From Anaerolineales bacterium (lineage in GTDB: Bacteria > Chloroflexota > Anaerolineae > Anaerolineales > Villigracilaceae): a stretch of DNA of 64,000 nt. The notes below the pieces were generated by a model, which made no database searches, was not told where the DNA came from, and saw only the letters and a list, made by a program, of their open reading frames with translations. Shown here one piece after another: positions 24,643 to 32,736 of the stretch. Every line of letters begins with the position of its first letter. Within the stretch, counting starts at the first letter, position 1. A program made the position numbers and the translations under genes. The stretch covers positions 930,001 to 994,000 of the forward strand of contig CP129480.1 in assembly GCA_030583885.1 (NCBI GenBank), in the 5' to 3' direction.

Positions 24643-26850
24643 ATGCTCAATGACCTCCGTCCCGGCCTGAAATTCAATCACTATCAACTGCTTGAGCCGA
24701 TCGGCACGGGCGGACAGGCCATTGTCTGGTCTGCTGAAGATTCCCACAGGCGGGATATCGTTGCGATCAAGTTCAACGAGGTGCCCGAGGAGAGCCAGGA
24801 ACAGGTGGATGACGCCGTTTTGGAGCAGCAGCTCAAGAAACTGGCCACCCTGCGTCACCCGCACATTCTGCCGGTCTATGATTACGGCCTGGTGGGTCAG
24901 GTGCGCTACCTTGTCTCTCCTTATCTTGCAGGCGGCTCCCTGTATGAGAAGATCAGGGAGAAGCCCATGCCATTTGCGGATATTCTGCGCTATATTTTGG
25001 AAATCGCCTCCGCCCTCGATTTTCTCCATCAAAACCAGATCGTCCATCGCGACCTGAAACCTTCCAACGTATTGCTTGATCTGCATCAGCGCAGCTATCT
25101 TTCAGATTTCGGTCTGGCACGCACCGTCTCCACTACGACCCAGGCCATGCATACCGGGCGGGGGACTCCACCCTATTCGCCTCCAGAACAACACAAACAG
25201 CTGGTGGTGACGGCTAAGTCGGACATCTTCAGTTTTGGGGTCATGCTTTATGAGTTGTTTACGGGACAATTGCCCTGGAACGGGGAGAGGATGCTGGGCA
25301 TGCAGCAGCTTTACACGAAGGCCGAAATGCCCGACCCGTGTGAGATCAACCCTGATCTGCCTTCCATATTAAAGGACGCCTTGAGGCGCATCACCTCAGC
25401 CGACCCGGCCCACCGGCCCTCCTCCACAAGGGATGTGGTCAGGATGATCGATTATGTTTTTAATACAAATGGTTCCTCCATGCTGGAATTACAGGGTGAC
25501 CCAAATAACGACATCGTGTCAATGCAGGATGCCCCGCTCCTGCTGGAACAGAAATTCCCGGATTGGAATTCGAACAGGAAGCAGCCAGTGCTGGGACCCA
25601 CACGCTTTGCGATGGTACACCTGTACCGGCAAAAAATGAAGGAAGCGCCTGCAGCGGGTTCATTGGCGCAGTTCCTGCTGTATCATTCCCTCACCTATGG
25701 CTACCAGGATGAGGAATGGTGGGGGGGAACATCCGATCCGCGGGACCGGGCGGCTGTTGTGCTCGCCCTGCTCGAGGGGAAAAATGAAGTAATCGCAGCC
25801 CGTGTGATCAAATTTCTTTCCAGGGATCGAAGCATACTGCCCCTGTTGAGAACCAAAGCATCGTCACTATCCAGGCGCCTGCTTGAACTGGCGTTTGGGA
25901 ACAGGAACCCGGCCTTTTCGTCCCAATTGCTATCCGGCGTGCGTTTGATCGCCCCGCGAAGTACGGAATGGAACGATGCGGTCCTTGAACCTGCCCAGGG
26001 CGCCTCGTTGGGGAAGGCTGCGCTGGATGAGAGCGACTTGGGCGCGCAGGCTGTGAGTTTGATCGGTCATGTGCGTTCCCGCAGCGCGGTCGAGTTCGTC
26101 CTGAAAAATGCGGAATACAGCCGCCTTTCCTCCATTCTTTTGGAGATCCAAAACGCCGCGGGGGATCTGCCCTCTTTTATAGGCGGCGGTATCAAGGCGC
26201 GGGTTCTTCTTGAATGGATCAACCAGCAATTGACCATGCAGTCCGCCAGACTTGCCGCCGGATATGGCTCCGCCCTGCTCGGCAGTACCATGGGCATTGC
26301 CGTGCAGATCTACCTTACCTACCGGCTTCCAAATTTTTTGGACCTTACCCGCATCTCCTCCTCCCTCATCCAGGGCTTGATCATCGGTTTTATTTTCAGT
26401 TTTGGCATCTTTTTTTCAAGGCTGGCGGTCGAGCGCTTTGAAACGGCTTCCTTCCCTTTGCGTTTTGTCCTGGCATCCATATTCGGCGCGCTTGGAATGA
26501 GTTCCGCCCTGCTGCTCTTCCATATTTTGTACCTCAATACGATTCCCTCGGGATACCTGATTCCCCTGGGTTGTTTTATGATTGCCTGTTCCTATTCCAT
26601 CGGCGGGCTGATCCGCTGGCGGGCGGTGAAAATGATGGTGTCGACAGCGGCGGTCTTTTCCGCGATCGTTGGCAGCTGGTGGATACACCGCATTTTTTCC
26701 ACATCCATCACCGACCTGACCCCTCTTTTCCTATATGATTATGCCTGGCCGCCTGTTCAAATCATATTGACGGCTTTGTTCGTGGCAGCCTGGATGGGAA
26801 TTTTCGGAAACACCCCCCCTTTGAATATCCAGAAGCAGGCTGGGGATTAG
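24643..26850 (+). CDS. Membrane Ser/Thr protein kinase (PknB-like)
   Basis: 735 residues. The N-terminal kinase domain (about 14-275) has the glycine loop IGTGGQAIVW, Lys43 in AIKF, HRDLKPSN (136-143, catalytic Asp138), DFG (156-158) and GTPPYSPPEQ in the activation segment, so it should be active. A middle soluble region (about 290-525) is unrecognised; helical repeat-like stretches are visible. About five to six membrane segments follow (about 545-715). The unusual layout, with the kinase at the N-terminus and a polytopic C-terminus, differs from PknB, which has one membrane segment and PASTA repeats. It probably phosphorylates partners read by the FHA protein at 21958. Confidence 0.9.
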   Translation: MLNDLRPGLKFNHYQLLEPIGTGGQAIVWSAEDSHRRDIVAIKFNEVPEESQEQVDDAVLEQQLKKLATLRHPHILPVYDYGLVGQVRYLVSPYLAGGSLYEKIREKPMPFADILRYILEIASALDFLHQNQIVHRDLKPSNVLLDLHQRSYLSDFGLARTVSTTTQAMHTGRGTPPYSPPEQHKQLVVTAKSDIFSFGVMLYELFTGQLPWNGERMLGMQQLYTKAEMPDPCEINPDLPSILKDALRRITSADPAHRPSSTRDVVRMIDYVFNTNGSSMLELQGDPNNDIVSMQDAPLLLEQKFPDWNSNRKQPVLGPTRFAMVHLYRQKMKEAPAAGSLAQFLLYHSLTYGYQDEEWWGGTSDPRDRAAVVLALLEGKNEVIAARVIKFLSRDRSILPLLRTKASSLSRRLLELAFGNRNPAFSSQLLSGVRLIAPRSTEWNDAVLEPAQGASLGKAALDESDLGAQAVSLIGHVRSRSAVEFVLKNAEYSRLSSILLEIQNAAGDLPSFIGGGIKARVLLEWINQQLTMQSARLAAGYGSALLGSTMGIAVQIYLTYRLPNFLDLTRISSSLIQGLIIGFIFSFGIFFSRLAVERFETASFPLRFVLASIFGALGMSSALLLFHILYLNTIPSGYLIPLGCFMIACSYSIGGLIRWRAVKMMVSTAAVFSAIVGSWWIHRIFSTSITDLTPLFLYDYAWPPVQIILTALFVAAWMGIFGNTPPLNIQKQAGD

Positions 26851-26931
26851 CCGCACCGCGCAAGCGATAAGAGGATATCCCGAGTGATTCCGAAGGGGCG
26901 AAAAACAAGTAAAATGGTTACCCTGGTGAAA

Positions 26932-28431
26932 ATGTTCAATAAGATCCTGATCGCCAACCGCGGTGAGATTGCCATCCGCATCGTGCATGCCTGCCGCGAA
27001 CTTGGTATAAAGACCGTCGCCGTGTATTCCGAGGCGGATGCGAATTCCCTGCACGTTCAACTTGCGGATGAATCTATTTTTCTCGGCGGCGCGGCGCCAA
27101 AAGAATCCTATTTGAACGCGGACAAACTCATCCATGCGGCCATTCAAAGCGGGGCGGATGCCATCCATCCGGGCTACGGATTCCTCTCCGAAAACGCCTC
27201 CTTCGCAGGGACAGTGGCTTCCGCCGGCCTGACATTTATCGGCCCCTCAGCCGATTCGATCCGCGCGATGGGCGATAAAGCCGAATCACGGATCAGGATG
27301 AAGCAAGCGGGTGTCCCGACCGTGCCGGGCTTCGAAGGCCTGGAGTCAGTTGCGGATTTCAAAAATGTCGCAAAAAAGATCGGTTATCCTGTCCTTGTCA
27401 AAGCGGCGGCAGGCGGGGGCGGGAAGGGGATGCGCGTGGTCGATGCCGAAAGCGAATTGAGCGAAGCCGTTGAATCCGCGCGGCGCGAGGCATGGAATTC
27501 CTTCGGCGACGGGCGATTGCTCATCGAAACATATCTGGCGGACGCGCATCACATTGAAATTCAAGTCTTTGGCGATAAACACGGCAACCTCGTGCACTTA
27601 TTTGAGCGCGAATGTTCCGTGCAGCGCAGGCATCAAAAGATCATCGAAGAATCCCCATCCCCGTTGCTTACGCCGGAAATCCGCGCGGAAATGGGGAAAG
27701 CGGCGGTCACAGCCGCCAAGGCGGTGGATTATTTCAATGCGGGTACAGTCGAATTTATTTTTGACCCGCAGGCATCGCAATATTACTTCCTCGAAATGAA
27801 CACCCGTCTGCAGGTCGAGCATCCCGTCACCGAAGCCGTCACGGGGCTTGACCTTGTCCACTGGCAGATTCGCATCGCGGCCGGCCGGAAATTCCCCTTT
27901 GCGCAAAATGACATCCACCCGCGTGGACATGCCATTGAGTGCCGTGTCTATGCCGAAGACCCTGCGGATGGATTTTTACCGAGCACGGGCAGGCTTTTGC
28001 AATTCATCGAACCGCGCGGACCGGGCATCCGTGTAGATTCCGGTTTTGCGACCGGCAGTGAAGTTACGCATTTCTACGATCCCCTGCTGGCGAAGTTGAT
28101 CGTCCATGCCGAGACTCGCGAAGCCGCAATTCGGAGGATGGAAACCGCATTGCGTGATTTTATCGTCCACGGCGTGGTGACGAATATTGACTTCATGCAG
28201 GCGGTGTTGGCACATGCTGATTTTCAACGAGGCAAAGTGTCCACGAGGTGGGTGGAGAAGGTTTTGGACTCGGGCGGCTTGACCCAGCAATCATCCGAAC
28301 TTAATATGTTGATCGCCGCCGCCCTGGCGGATGTGGTCTTTGTGGGCGGCAGGGCACAATCCGCCGTCTCGAACGAAACCGATCCCTTCAACCCGTGGCG
28401 ACAGGCAAGCGGATACCGAATTGGAGGATGA
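26932..28431 (+). CDS. Biotin carboxylase subunit of an acyl-CoA carboxylase
   Basis: The start was set at the ATG at 26932, giving MFNKILIANRGEIAIRI, the standard family N-terminus; in-frame GTG 26884 and ATG 26914 would add non-homologous residues. The 499-residue protein has the ATP-grasp features: AAAGGGGKGMR, FGDGRLLIETYLADAHHIEIQ (read in two parts), ERECSVQRRHQK and EMNTRLQVEHPVTE. It carboxylates biotin using ATP and bicarbonate. Methylcrotonyl-CoA carboxylase alpha chains are usually about 650 residues with the carrier domain fused. Here the carrier is encoded separately at 29097, with a protease gene between. Confidence 0.92.
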   Translation: MFNKILIANRGEIAIRIVHACRELGIKTVAVYSEADANSLHVQLADESIFLGGAAPKESYLNADKLIHAAIQSGADAIHPGYGFLSENASFAGTVASAGLTFIGPSADSIRAMGDKAESRIRMKQAGVPTVPGFEGLESVADFKNVAKKIGYPVLVKAAAGGGGKGMRVVDAESELSEAVESARREAWNSFGDGRLLIETYLADAHHIEIQVFGDKHGNLVHLFERECSVQRRHQKIIEESPSPLLTPEIRAEMGKAAVTAAKAVDYFNAGTVEFIFDPQASQYYFLEMNTRLQVEHPVTEAVTGLDLVHWQIRIAAGRKFPFAQNDIHPRGHAIECRVYAEDPADGFLPSTGRLLQFIEPRGPGIRVDSGFATGSEVTHFYDPLLAKLIVHAETREAAIRRMETALRDFIVHGVVTNIDFMQAVLAHADFQRGKVSTRWVEKVLDSGGLTQQSSELNMLIAAALADVVFVGGRAQSAVSNETDPFNPWRQASGYRIGG

Positions 28432-28434
28432 ACC

Positions 28435-29100
28435 GTGATCTCAATGGGAATCCTGTTGCTTGTTACAACAATAATCTTGCTTACCAGCTTTCGCCGCCTG
28501 CCCGGAATTGGCATCGTTGCCGCTCTGCTGATCATTGCCGTCACCCTCTGGTTGAGAGGCGATGGGCTGGCGGGCTTGGGATTCCTTCCACTGGAAAACT
28601 GGATCACGACGGTCCTTTGGAGCATTTTTCTGGGCCTGGTGATCCAACTGCTTTCCACGCTGGTGATCGAGCCGTTCTCGGACAGGGTCACGAAAAGCAA
28701 AACCGACCATTCCATGTTCGATGGTTTGCGCGGAAATTTGAAGGGTTTCCTGCTGATGCTGGTGGTTGTTTGGGTTGTAGTGGCGTTCGTGGAAGAGGTC
28801 ATCTTCCGCGGCTACATGATGGGTGAACTCATTGCCGTGTTCGGGAATTCGAAACTTGTTGTTGGCGCTATCCTGGTACTCACCTCGGTCATCTTTGGGC
28901 TGGCGCACTGGTATCAGGGGCAGAGCGGCGCACTCAGCACGGGAGTTATCGGCTTCATGATGGGATTGATCTTCATCTACACTGGCTATAATCTCTGGCT
29001 CCCTATTTTGACTCATGGATGTATCGACACGGTCGGCTTGTTCCTGATCTATACCAATCTCGATAAAACCCTGCAGGAACGGATAAATATATTCAAATGA
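28435..29100 (+). CDS. CPBP-family intramembrane metalloprotease
   Basis: 221 residues from the GTG at 28435, behind GGAGG with a 7-nt gap. It is strongly hydrophobic, with about six membrane segments. Motif 1 is FVEEVIFRGYMMG, motif 2 is FGLAHWYQG and motif 3 is LTHGCIDTVG, matching the EExxxR, FxxxH and HxxxD/N signature of CAAX-protease/bacteriocin-processing (CPBP, ABI) enzymes. Its place between the biotin carboxylase and biotin carrier genes, with a 4-nt overlap (ATGA) with the latter, is odd: no known CPBP function relates to carboxylases. It may be a passenger. Confidence 0.88.
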   Translation: MISMGILLLVTTIILLTSFRRLPGIGIVAALLIIAVTLWLRGDGLAGLGFLPLENWITTVLWSIFLGLVIQLLSTLVIEPFSDRVTKSKTDHSMFDGLRGNLKGFLLMLVVVWVVVAFVEEVIFRGYMMGELIAVFGNSKLVVGAILVLTSVIFGLAHWYQGQSGALSTGVIGFMMGLIFIYTGYNLWLPILTHGCIDTVGLFLIYTNLDKTLQERINIFK

Positions 29101-29567
29101 AAGTGACCTTCGAGACAACATCCATTGAGATCAATCCGTCGGATGATGGGTACATGGCTGTGCTGGACGGGCGGGAGATATCCGTTCATGTCCTCCGCGC
29201 GGAGAATGGCAGGATGGACCTGCTGGTGGACGGTCAACGGGTTGTAGCGTACATCTCTTTGGATGGCGCGAAGCGCTGGGTGACGGTGGGCGGGCACACA
29301 TCCGCGCTCACGAAAACATCCGGCGCAAAACGCGGCGTCCGCCACGACCATGCCGGGGGATTGACCGCCCCGATGCCGGGTCAGATTCGAAGCGTTGCGG
29401 TGGGCGTGGGGGATGCCGTGAAGAAGGGTCAAACTCTTTTGACGATGGAAGCCATGAAGATGGAAATCCGCATTCAGGCGTTGAAGGATGGCGTGGTCAA
29501 ATCGGTTTCGGTGACGCAAGGGCAGACGGTGGAGCGCGAACAGATCCTGATCGAGATGGAGGCATAA
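29097..29567 (+). CDS. Biotin carboxyl carrier protein
   Basis: 156 residues. The C-terminal lipoyl/biotinyl domain (about 85-156) contains EAMKM with the biotin-accepting Lys121, preceded by LTAPMPGQIRSVAV, the usual APMPG lead. The N-terminal 80 residues are beta-rich (MAVLDGREISVHVL, MDLLVDGQRVVAYISL) like the BT/linker region that joins carrier and carboxylase in fused MCC alpha subunits. It should shuttle carboxybiotin between the biotin carboxylase (26932) and the carboxyltransferase at 17342. It overlaps the genes on both sides. Confidence 0.9.
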   Translation: MKVTFETTSIEINPSDDGYMAVLDGREISVHVLRAENGRMDLLVDGQRVVAYISLDGAKRWVTVGGHTSALTKTSGAKRGVRHDHAGGLTAPMPGQIRSVAVGVGDAVKKGQTLLTMEAMKMEIRIQALKDGVVKSVSVTQGQTVEREQILIEMEA

Positions 29568-30016
29568 TGACCGGAAAATATTTCGATGAACTCGAAGTTG
29601 GGATGAAGTTCAAACACGGCGGGCGCACGGTGACGGAGATGGATAACGTGCTGTTCTCCGCGCTGACGATGAACACCCAGCCGCTTCACCTTAACGAGGA
29701 TTTTGCCTCCCGCACCGAATTCGGTCAGCGGCTGGTGAATGGGATCTTCACCTTCGGTCTGGTCGTCGGCCTGACCGTGGCAGACCTGACGGAAGGCACC
29801 ATCGTGGCAAATTTGGGCTACGATAAAATCGTGCATCCCAACCCCGTCTTTCACGGCGACACGGTCTATGCGGAAAGCGAAATTATTGAAAAGCGCGAAT
29901 CCAAATCACGACCCAATGCAGGGTTGGTGAAAATCAAATGCACGGGGAAAAAGCCCGATGGCACGGTTGTTGTCGAGTTTGAACGGACGGCGATGTTTTT
30001 GAAAAAAGCGAGTTAG
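29567..30016 (+). CDS. MaoC-like (R)-hydratase
   Basis: 149 residues; its ATG overlaps the preceding TAA (TAATG). It is a single hot-dog domain with the hydratase-2-like stretch LTMNTQPLHLNEDFASRTEFG (read in parts), giving the catalytic Asp/His-type environment, then RLVNGIFTFGLVVGLTV. The following genes suggest a CoA thioester substrate. Its closest functional analogues by context are mesaconyl-CoA/enoyl-CoA hydratases that pair with malyl-CoA-type lyases, but a simple enoyl-CoA hydratase is possible. Confidence 0.85.
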   Translation: MTGKYFDELEVGMKFKHGGRTVTEMDNVLFSALTMNTQPLHLNEDFASRTEFGQRLVNGIFTFGLVVGLTVADLTEGTIVANLGYDKIVHPNPVFHGDTVYAESEIIEKRESKSRPNAGLVKIKCTGKKPDGTVVVEFERTAMFLKKAS

Positions 30017-30076
30017 AAAGTTTACAGGTCGGAAGGTTTGAACGTTTCAACTTTCCAACATTCAAACCTTGAAACG
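30016..30076. repeat. AAGGTTTGAA...TTCAAACCTT palindromic repeat
   Basis: AAGGTTTGAA at 30033-30042 is an exact reverse complement of TTCAAACCTT at 30061-30070. The region (GAAAGTTTACAGG, CAACTTTCCAACATTC) belongs to the same family as 11343-11370, 13088-13123 and mutS2 9526-9600. Confidence 0.75.
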
Positions 30077-30084
30077 GAGAATCA

Positions 30085-30987
30085 ATGCGTTCGCGACGAG
30101 CCTTGCTCTACATGCCCGGTGACAACTGGAAGATGATCGCCAAGTCCATCACACTGGGCGTGGATTCGATTTGCATGGATATGGAAGACGGCACCGCCGT
30201 CAACAAGAAGGCGGAGGCACGCGCCACGATTGCCAAGGCGCTGCAGGAATTGGACTTCGGTGGGAGCGAAAAACTGGCGCGCATCAACTCGGTCGGTTCG
30301 GGCTGGGAGAAGGATGATATTGAAGCCGTCCTGCCGTATCATCCTGCTGGCATTGTGATTCCGAAGGTTGAATCGTTTGAACAAGTCGAATGGGCAAGCA
30401 AAATTATCGAAGATGCCGAGTTGAAACACGGCTGGCAAATCAATTCGATCCGCATTTTGATCGGCGTGGAAACCGCGAAGGGAATTTTGAATCTCAAGGA
30501 GATCGCAGCGCATCCGCGTTTGGATGCGGTCATCTTCGGCGGGGAGGACTTCGCCGCGTCCATTGGCGCGACGCGCACGAAGGATGCCGTCGAATTGCTG
30601 TATGCGCGGCAGGCGGTCATCGTCGCTTGCGCGGCGTTTGACTTGCAGCCCATTGATATAGTCACGATCGATTACAAAGACCTGGATGCACTTAAAGCCG
30701 AAGCGGAGTTCGGGGCAGGACTAGGCTTCAGCGGGAAACAGGTCATTCACCCGAATCAAGTTTCGGTGGTGCAGGAGGCGTTCACTCCGTCCGATGAAGC
30801 GGTTGCCTACGCACGAAGAATCGTCGGGATGTTCGAAGCGAGTCAAAAAGAGGGCAAAGGCGCGTACTCACTCGACGGTAAAATGATCGACATGCCGCTG
30901 GTGAAGAGCGCACAGAAGGTGCTGGCGCGGGCAAAAAAACGGAAAGCAGACTTCAGTCTGCCCGCGCATGGTGAAAACGCGGACTGA
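30085..30987 (+). CDS. HpcH/HpaI-family CoA-ester lyase (malyl/citramalyl-CoA lyase-like)
   Basis: 300 residues, with GGAG before the ATG. Features of the citrate lyase beta/malyl-CoA lyase group are clear: RRALLYMPGDNWKMIAK, DSICMDMEDGTAVNKK, VIPKVES, LIGVETAKGILN, FGGEDFAASIGATRT and SGKQVIHPNQV. The glutamate and aspartate of MEDG and GGEDF would bind Mg2+. It probably cleaves a 3-hydroxyacyl-CoA such as malyl-, methylmalyl- or citramalyl-CoA. Together with the MaoC hydratase it could process the unsaturated dicarboxylic CoA ester made by the carboxylase. Its last dozen residues are encoded by a palindromic repeat (30946-30994). Confidence 0.88.
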   Translation: MRSRRALLYMPGDNWKMIAKSITLGVDSICMDMEDGTAVNKKAEARATIAKALQELDFGGSEKLARINSVGSGWEKDDIEAVLPYHPAGIVIPKVESFEQVEWASKIIEDAELKHGWQINSIRILIGVETAKGILNLKEIAAHPRLDAVIFGGEDFAASIGATRTKDAVELLYARQAVIVACAAFDLQPIDIVTIDYKDLDALKAEAEFGAGLGFSGKQVIHPNQVSVVQEAFTPSDEAVAYARRIVGMFEASQKEGKGAYSLDGKMIDMPLVKSAQKVLARAKKRKADFSLPAHGENAD

Positions 30988-30994
30988 AGTCCGC
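30946..30994. repeat. Paired palindromes GCAGACTTCAGTCTGC / GCGGACTGAAGTCCGC
   Basis: Two perfect 7-bp-stem palindromes with 2-nt centres lie at 30946-30961 and 30979-30994, 17 nt apart. They differ by compensating changes. They cover the last codons of the CoA-ester lyase gene and the spacer before the next gene. Confidence 0.75.
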
Positions 30995-31015
30995 AATCCG
31001 AAACAGGAGATTACA

Positions 31016-31858
31016 TTGCTATCCATCATCTTTGGTCTTGCATCCGCGCTCAGTTGGGGCGCGGGCGATTTTACGGGCGGGCTTGCGGCGCGGCGCGTGG
31101 GCGCGTACCGCGCCGTATTTTATGCCGAGGTCGTCGGCGTACTTTTTCTTTTTATCGTGCTTGCCTTTGTCGGCGAACCTCTGCCTGACCGCCGCGCACA
31201 GATATTTGCGCTGGTTGCTGGCGTATTTGGCACGATGGGACTGATGCTGCTGTATCACTCCATGACCCTCGGCTTGATGAGCATTGCCACGCCCGTTTCC
31301 GCGCTGCTGGCGGCGGCGCTGCCTGTGGCGGTTGGCATGATCACCGAAGGCTTCCCCGGCTATTTAACCTTCATCGGATTTGGCTTCGCCCTCTTCGGGG
31401 TGTGGATGATCTCCCACAGCGAAGGCGGCATGACGGACATTCTGGCGCATCTCTCGGACTTGAAACTGCCCCTGCTCGCAGGCATTGGATTCGGCTTTTA
31501 CTTTGTCTTCATGCACGAAGCCACGTACGATGGAGGCTCAATCTGGCAGATGATCCTTTCACGCTCAAGCGGCATGGCGCTTGTCGTCACGTACCTTCTG
31601 CTCACCCGCTCCTCGTGGAAGGTCGAATTAAACGCCATGCCCATCATCTCCGCGAACGGACTGCTCGATATCGGCGGAAATTTCTTCTTCATCCTGGCTG
31701 GGCAGGCGGGGCGGTTGGACGTTGCCGCTGTGATCAGTTCGCTCTTCCCGGGTGCAACGGTTTTTCTCGCGTGGGTTTTCCTTAAAGAACGTCTCAACCG
31801 CAATCAGTGGATTGGAATTTTCGCAGCATTGACCGCGATTGTTTTAATGACCATATAA
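31016..31858 (+). CDS. EamA/DMT-family transporter
   Basis: The TTG at 31016 was chosen as start because AGGAG lies at 31005-31009; an ATG at 30968 is in frame but overlaps the previous gene and translates the palindrome. The 280-residue protein has ten hydrophobic segments in two homologous halves, each ending in the EamA-like pattern (MSIATPVSALLAAALPV; VAAVISSLFPGATVFLAWVF), typical of 10-TM drug/metabolite transporters. It probably exports a small metabolite. Substrate is unknown; being last in the carboxylase/lyase operon it may move a product of that pathway. Confidence 0.85.
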   Translation: MLSIIFGLASALSWGAGDFTGGLAARRVGAYRAVFYAEVVGVLFLFIVLAFVGEPLPDRRAQIFALVAGVFGTMGLMLLYHSMTLGLMSIATPVSALLAAALPVAVGMITEGFPGYLTFIGFGFALFGVWMISHSEGGMTDILAHLSDLKLPLLAGIGFGFYFVFMHEATYDGGSIWQMILSRSSGMALVVTYLLLTRSSWKVELNAMPIISANGLLDIGGNFFFILAGQAGRLDVAAVISSLFPGATVFLAWVFLKERLNRNQWIGIFAALTAIVLMTI

Positions 31859-31870
31859 GGAGATCATCTT

Positions 31871-32500
31871 ATGGATTCCGCCTATGAACACAATTATGTT
31901 TTAGAGCAAAAGGGGATGTTCTCTTCCGCTGATCTCAAAGAGAATCAGCAGGGACGCTATTCACCCGCCCAGTTGCAACGCTTCCAAAACGAACGCGATT
32001 TTATGCAATACAATGCAGTAAAGTACGAGAACAAAAGCCCGTTGATCTCCCTGGTTTTCAGTTTTGGACTGGTCGCCTTTGCCGTGGTTTTATATTTTGT
32101 AGGTGTCTTTGATGTTCTTCAATCCAGCCTGAGTGGATTGTTCCTGCCTGTGATGGCATGTGCGGGAATCCTTGCCGTCCTGTTCGTTTTCGTCATCGTC
32201 CCGCGCCAGTATCGATCTTCTGTGGAGATGGCGAAGGGCTTGGGTACACCGCTTGCAGCGGGTCCCTTGGGTGATATCCAGGTGATCGAAGCATGCGCAG
32301 AGACGTTCAAGTCGCAGGGTGGCATCAACCGCCGTGGGCATCAATCGCCAAACGTTTCCTGCATCTTGAAAATGGAGGGCATCGAATTCAGGCTCAGCGA
32401 CTCGTTTTTCGAGGTCATCCAGCCAAAACGGATGTACCGCGTCTACGCCGTGAAAGATCAGGGTGCATGGGTGCTGTTGAGCATGGAGACATTGGAATAG
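31871..32500 (+). CDS. Unknown membrane protein with two membrane segments
   Basis: 209 residues, AAGGAG before the ATG, 12 nt after the transporter. A hydrophilic N-terminus of about 60 residues with a short helical stretch (SPAQLQRFQNERDFMQYNAVKY, given in parts) is followed by two membrane segments (about 62-82 and 91-112) and a soluble C-terminal domain (115-209) rich in beta strands. I do not recognise the family. It may belong to the upstream operon or be its last gene. Confidence 0.65.
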   Translation: MDSAYEHNYVLEQKGMFSSADLKENQQGRYSPAQLQRFQNERDFMQYNAVKYENKSPLISLVFSFGLVAFAVVLYFVGVFDVLQSSLSGLFLPVMACAGILAVLFVFVIVPRQYRSSVEMAKGLGTPLAAGPLGDIQVIEACAETFKSQGGINRRGHQSPNVSCILKMEGIEFRLSDSFFEVIQPKRMYRVYAVKDQGAWVLLSMETLE

Positions 32501-32517
32501 AGATTCTGCAATATCTG

Positions 32518-32526
32518 TGGTACACT
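32518..32526 (+). promoter_or_regulatory. Extended -10 for the RNA helicase leader
   Basis: TGGTACACT matches TGnTAnnnT. Transcription would begin near 32533 and reach a strong terminator at 32588-32616 before the helicase gene. Confidence 0.4.
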
Positions 32527-32587
32527 TTCGTCCGCTCTCAATGGAGGGCGAATTTCTGGGAAATAGTTTTGGTCACTCTGAACGACA

Positions 32588-32616
32588 AGCCCGATGAAAC
32601 AATATCGGGCTTTTTT
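32588..32616 (+). terminator. Intrinsic terminator in the helicase leader
   Basis: AGCCCGAT (588-595) pairs with ATCGGGCT (604-611) and runs into TTTTTT. It may close the upstream operon, terminate a short RNA of about 85 nt from the promoter at 32518, or act as an attenuator for the helicase gene 120 nt downstream. Confidence 0.85.
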
Positions 32617-32736
32617 GTTGGGCGGGCTTCCTTGCAAAAGGAAACCTTGTTGACAGGAAGAAAGTAAGCGGAGTCATCAAAACAACCCATAACCGTGGGG
32701 ACACAGCCTCGCTGCGTCCCTGCAACAAGGATAAAG

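Noticed and set aside
30968..31015. Earlier ATG for the EamA transporter
   Set aside because: It lies inside the previous gene and the palindrome; the TTG at 31016 has AGGAG at the right distance and gives the normal family start.
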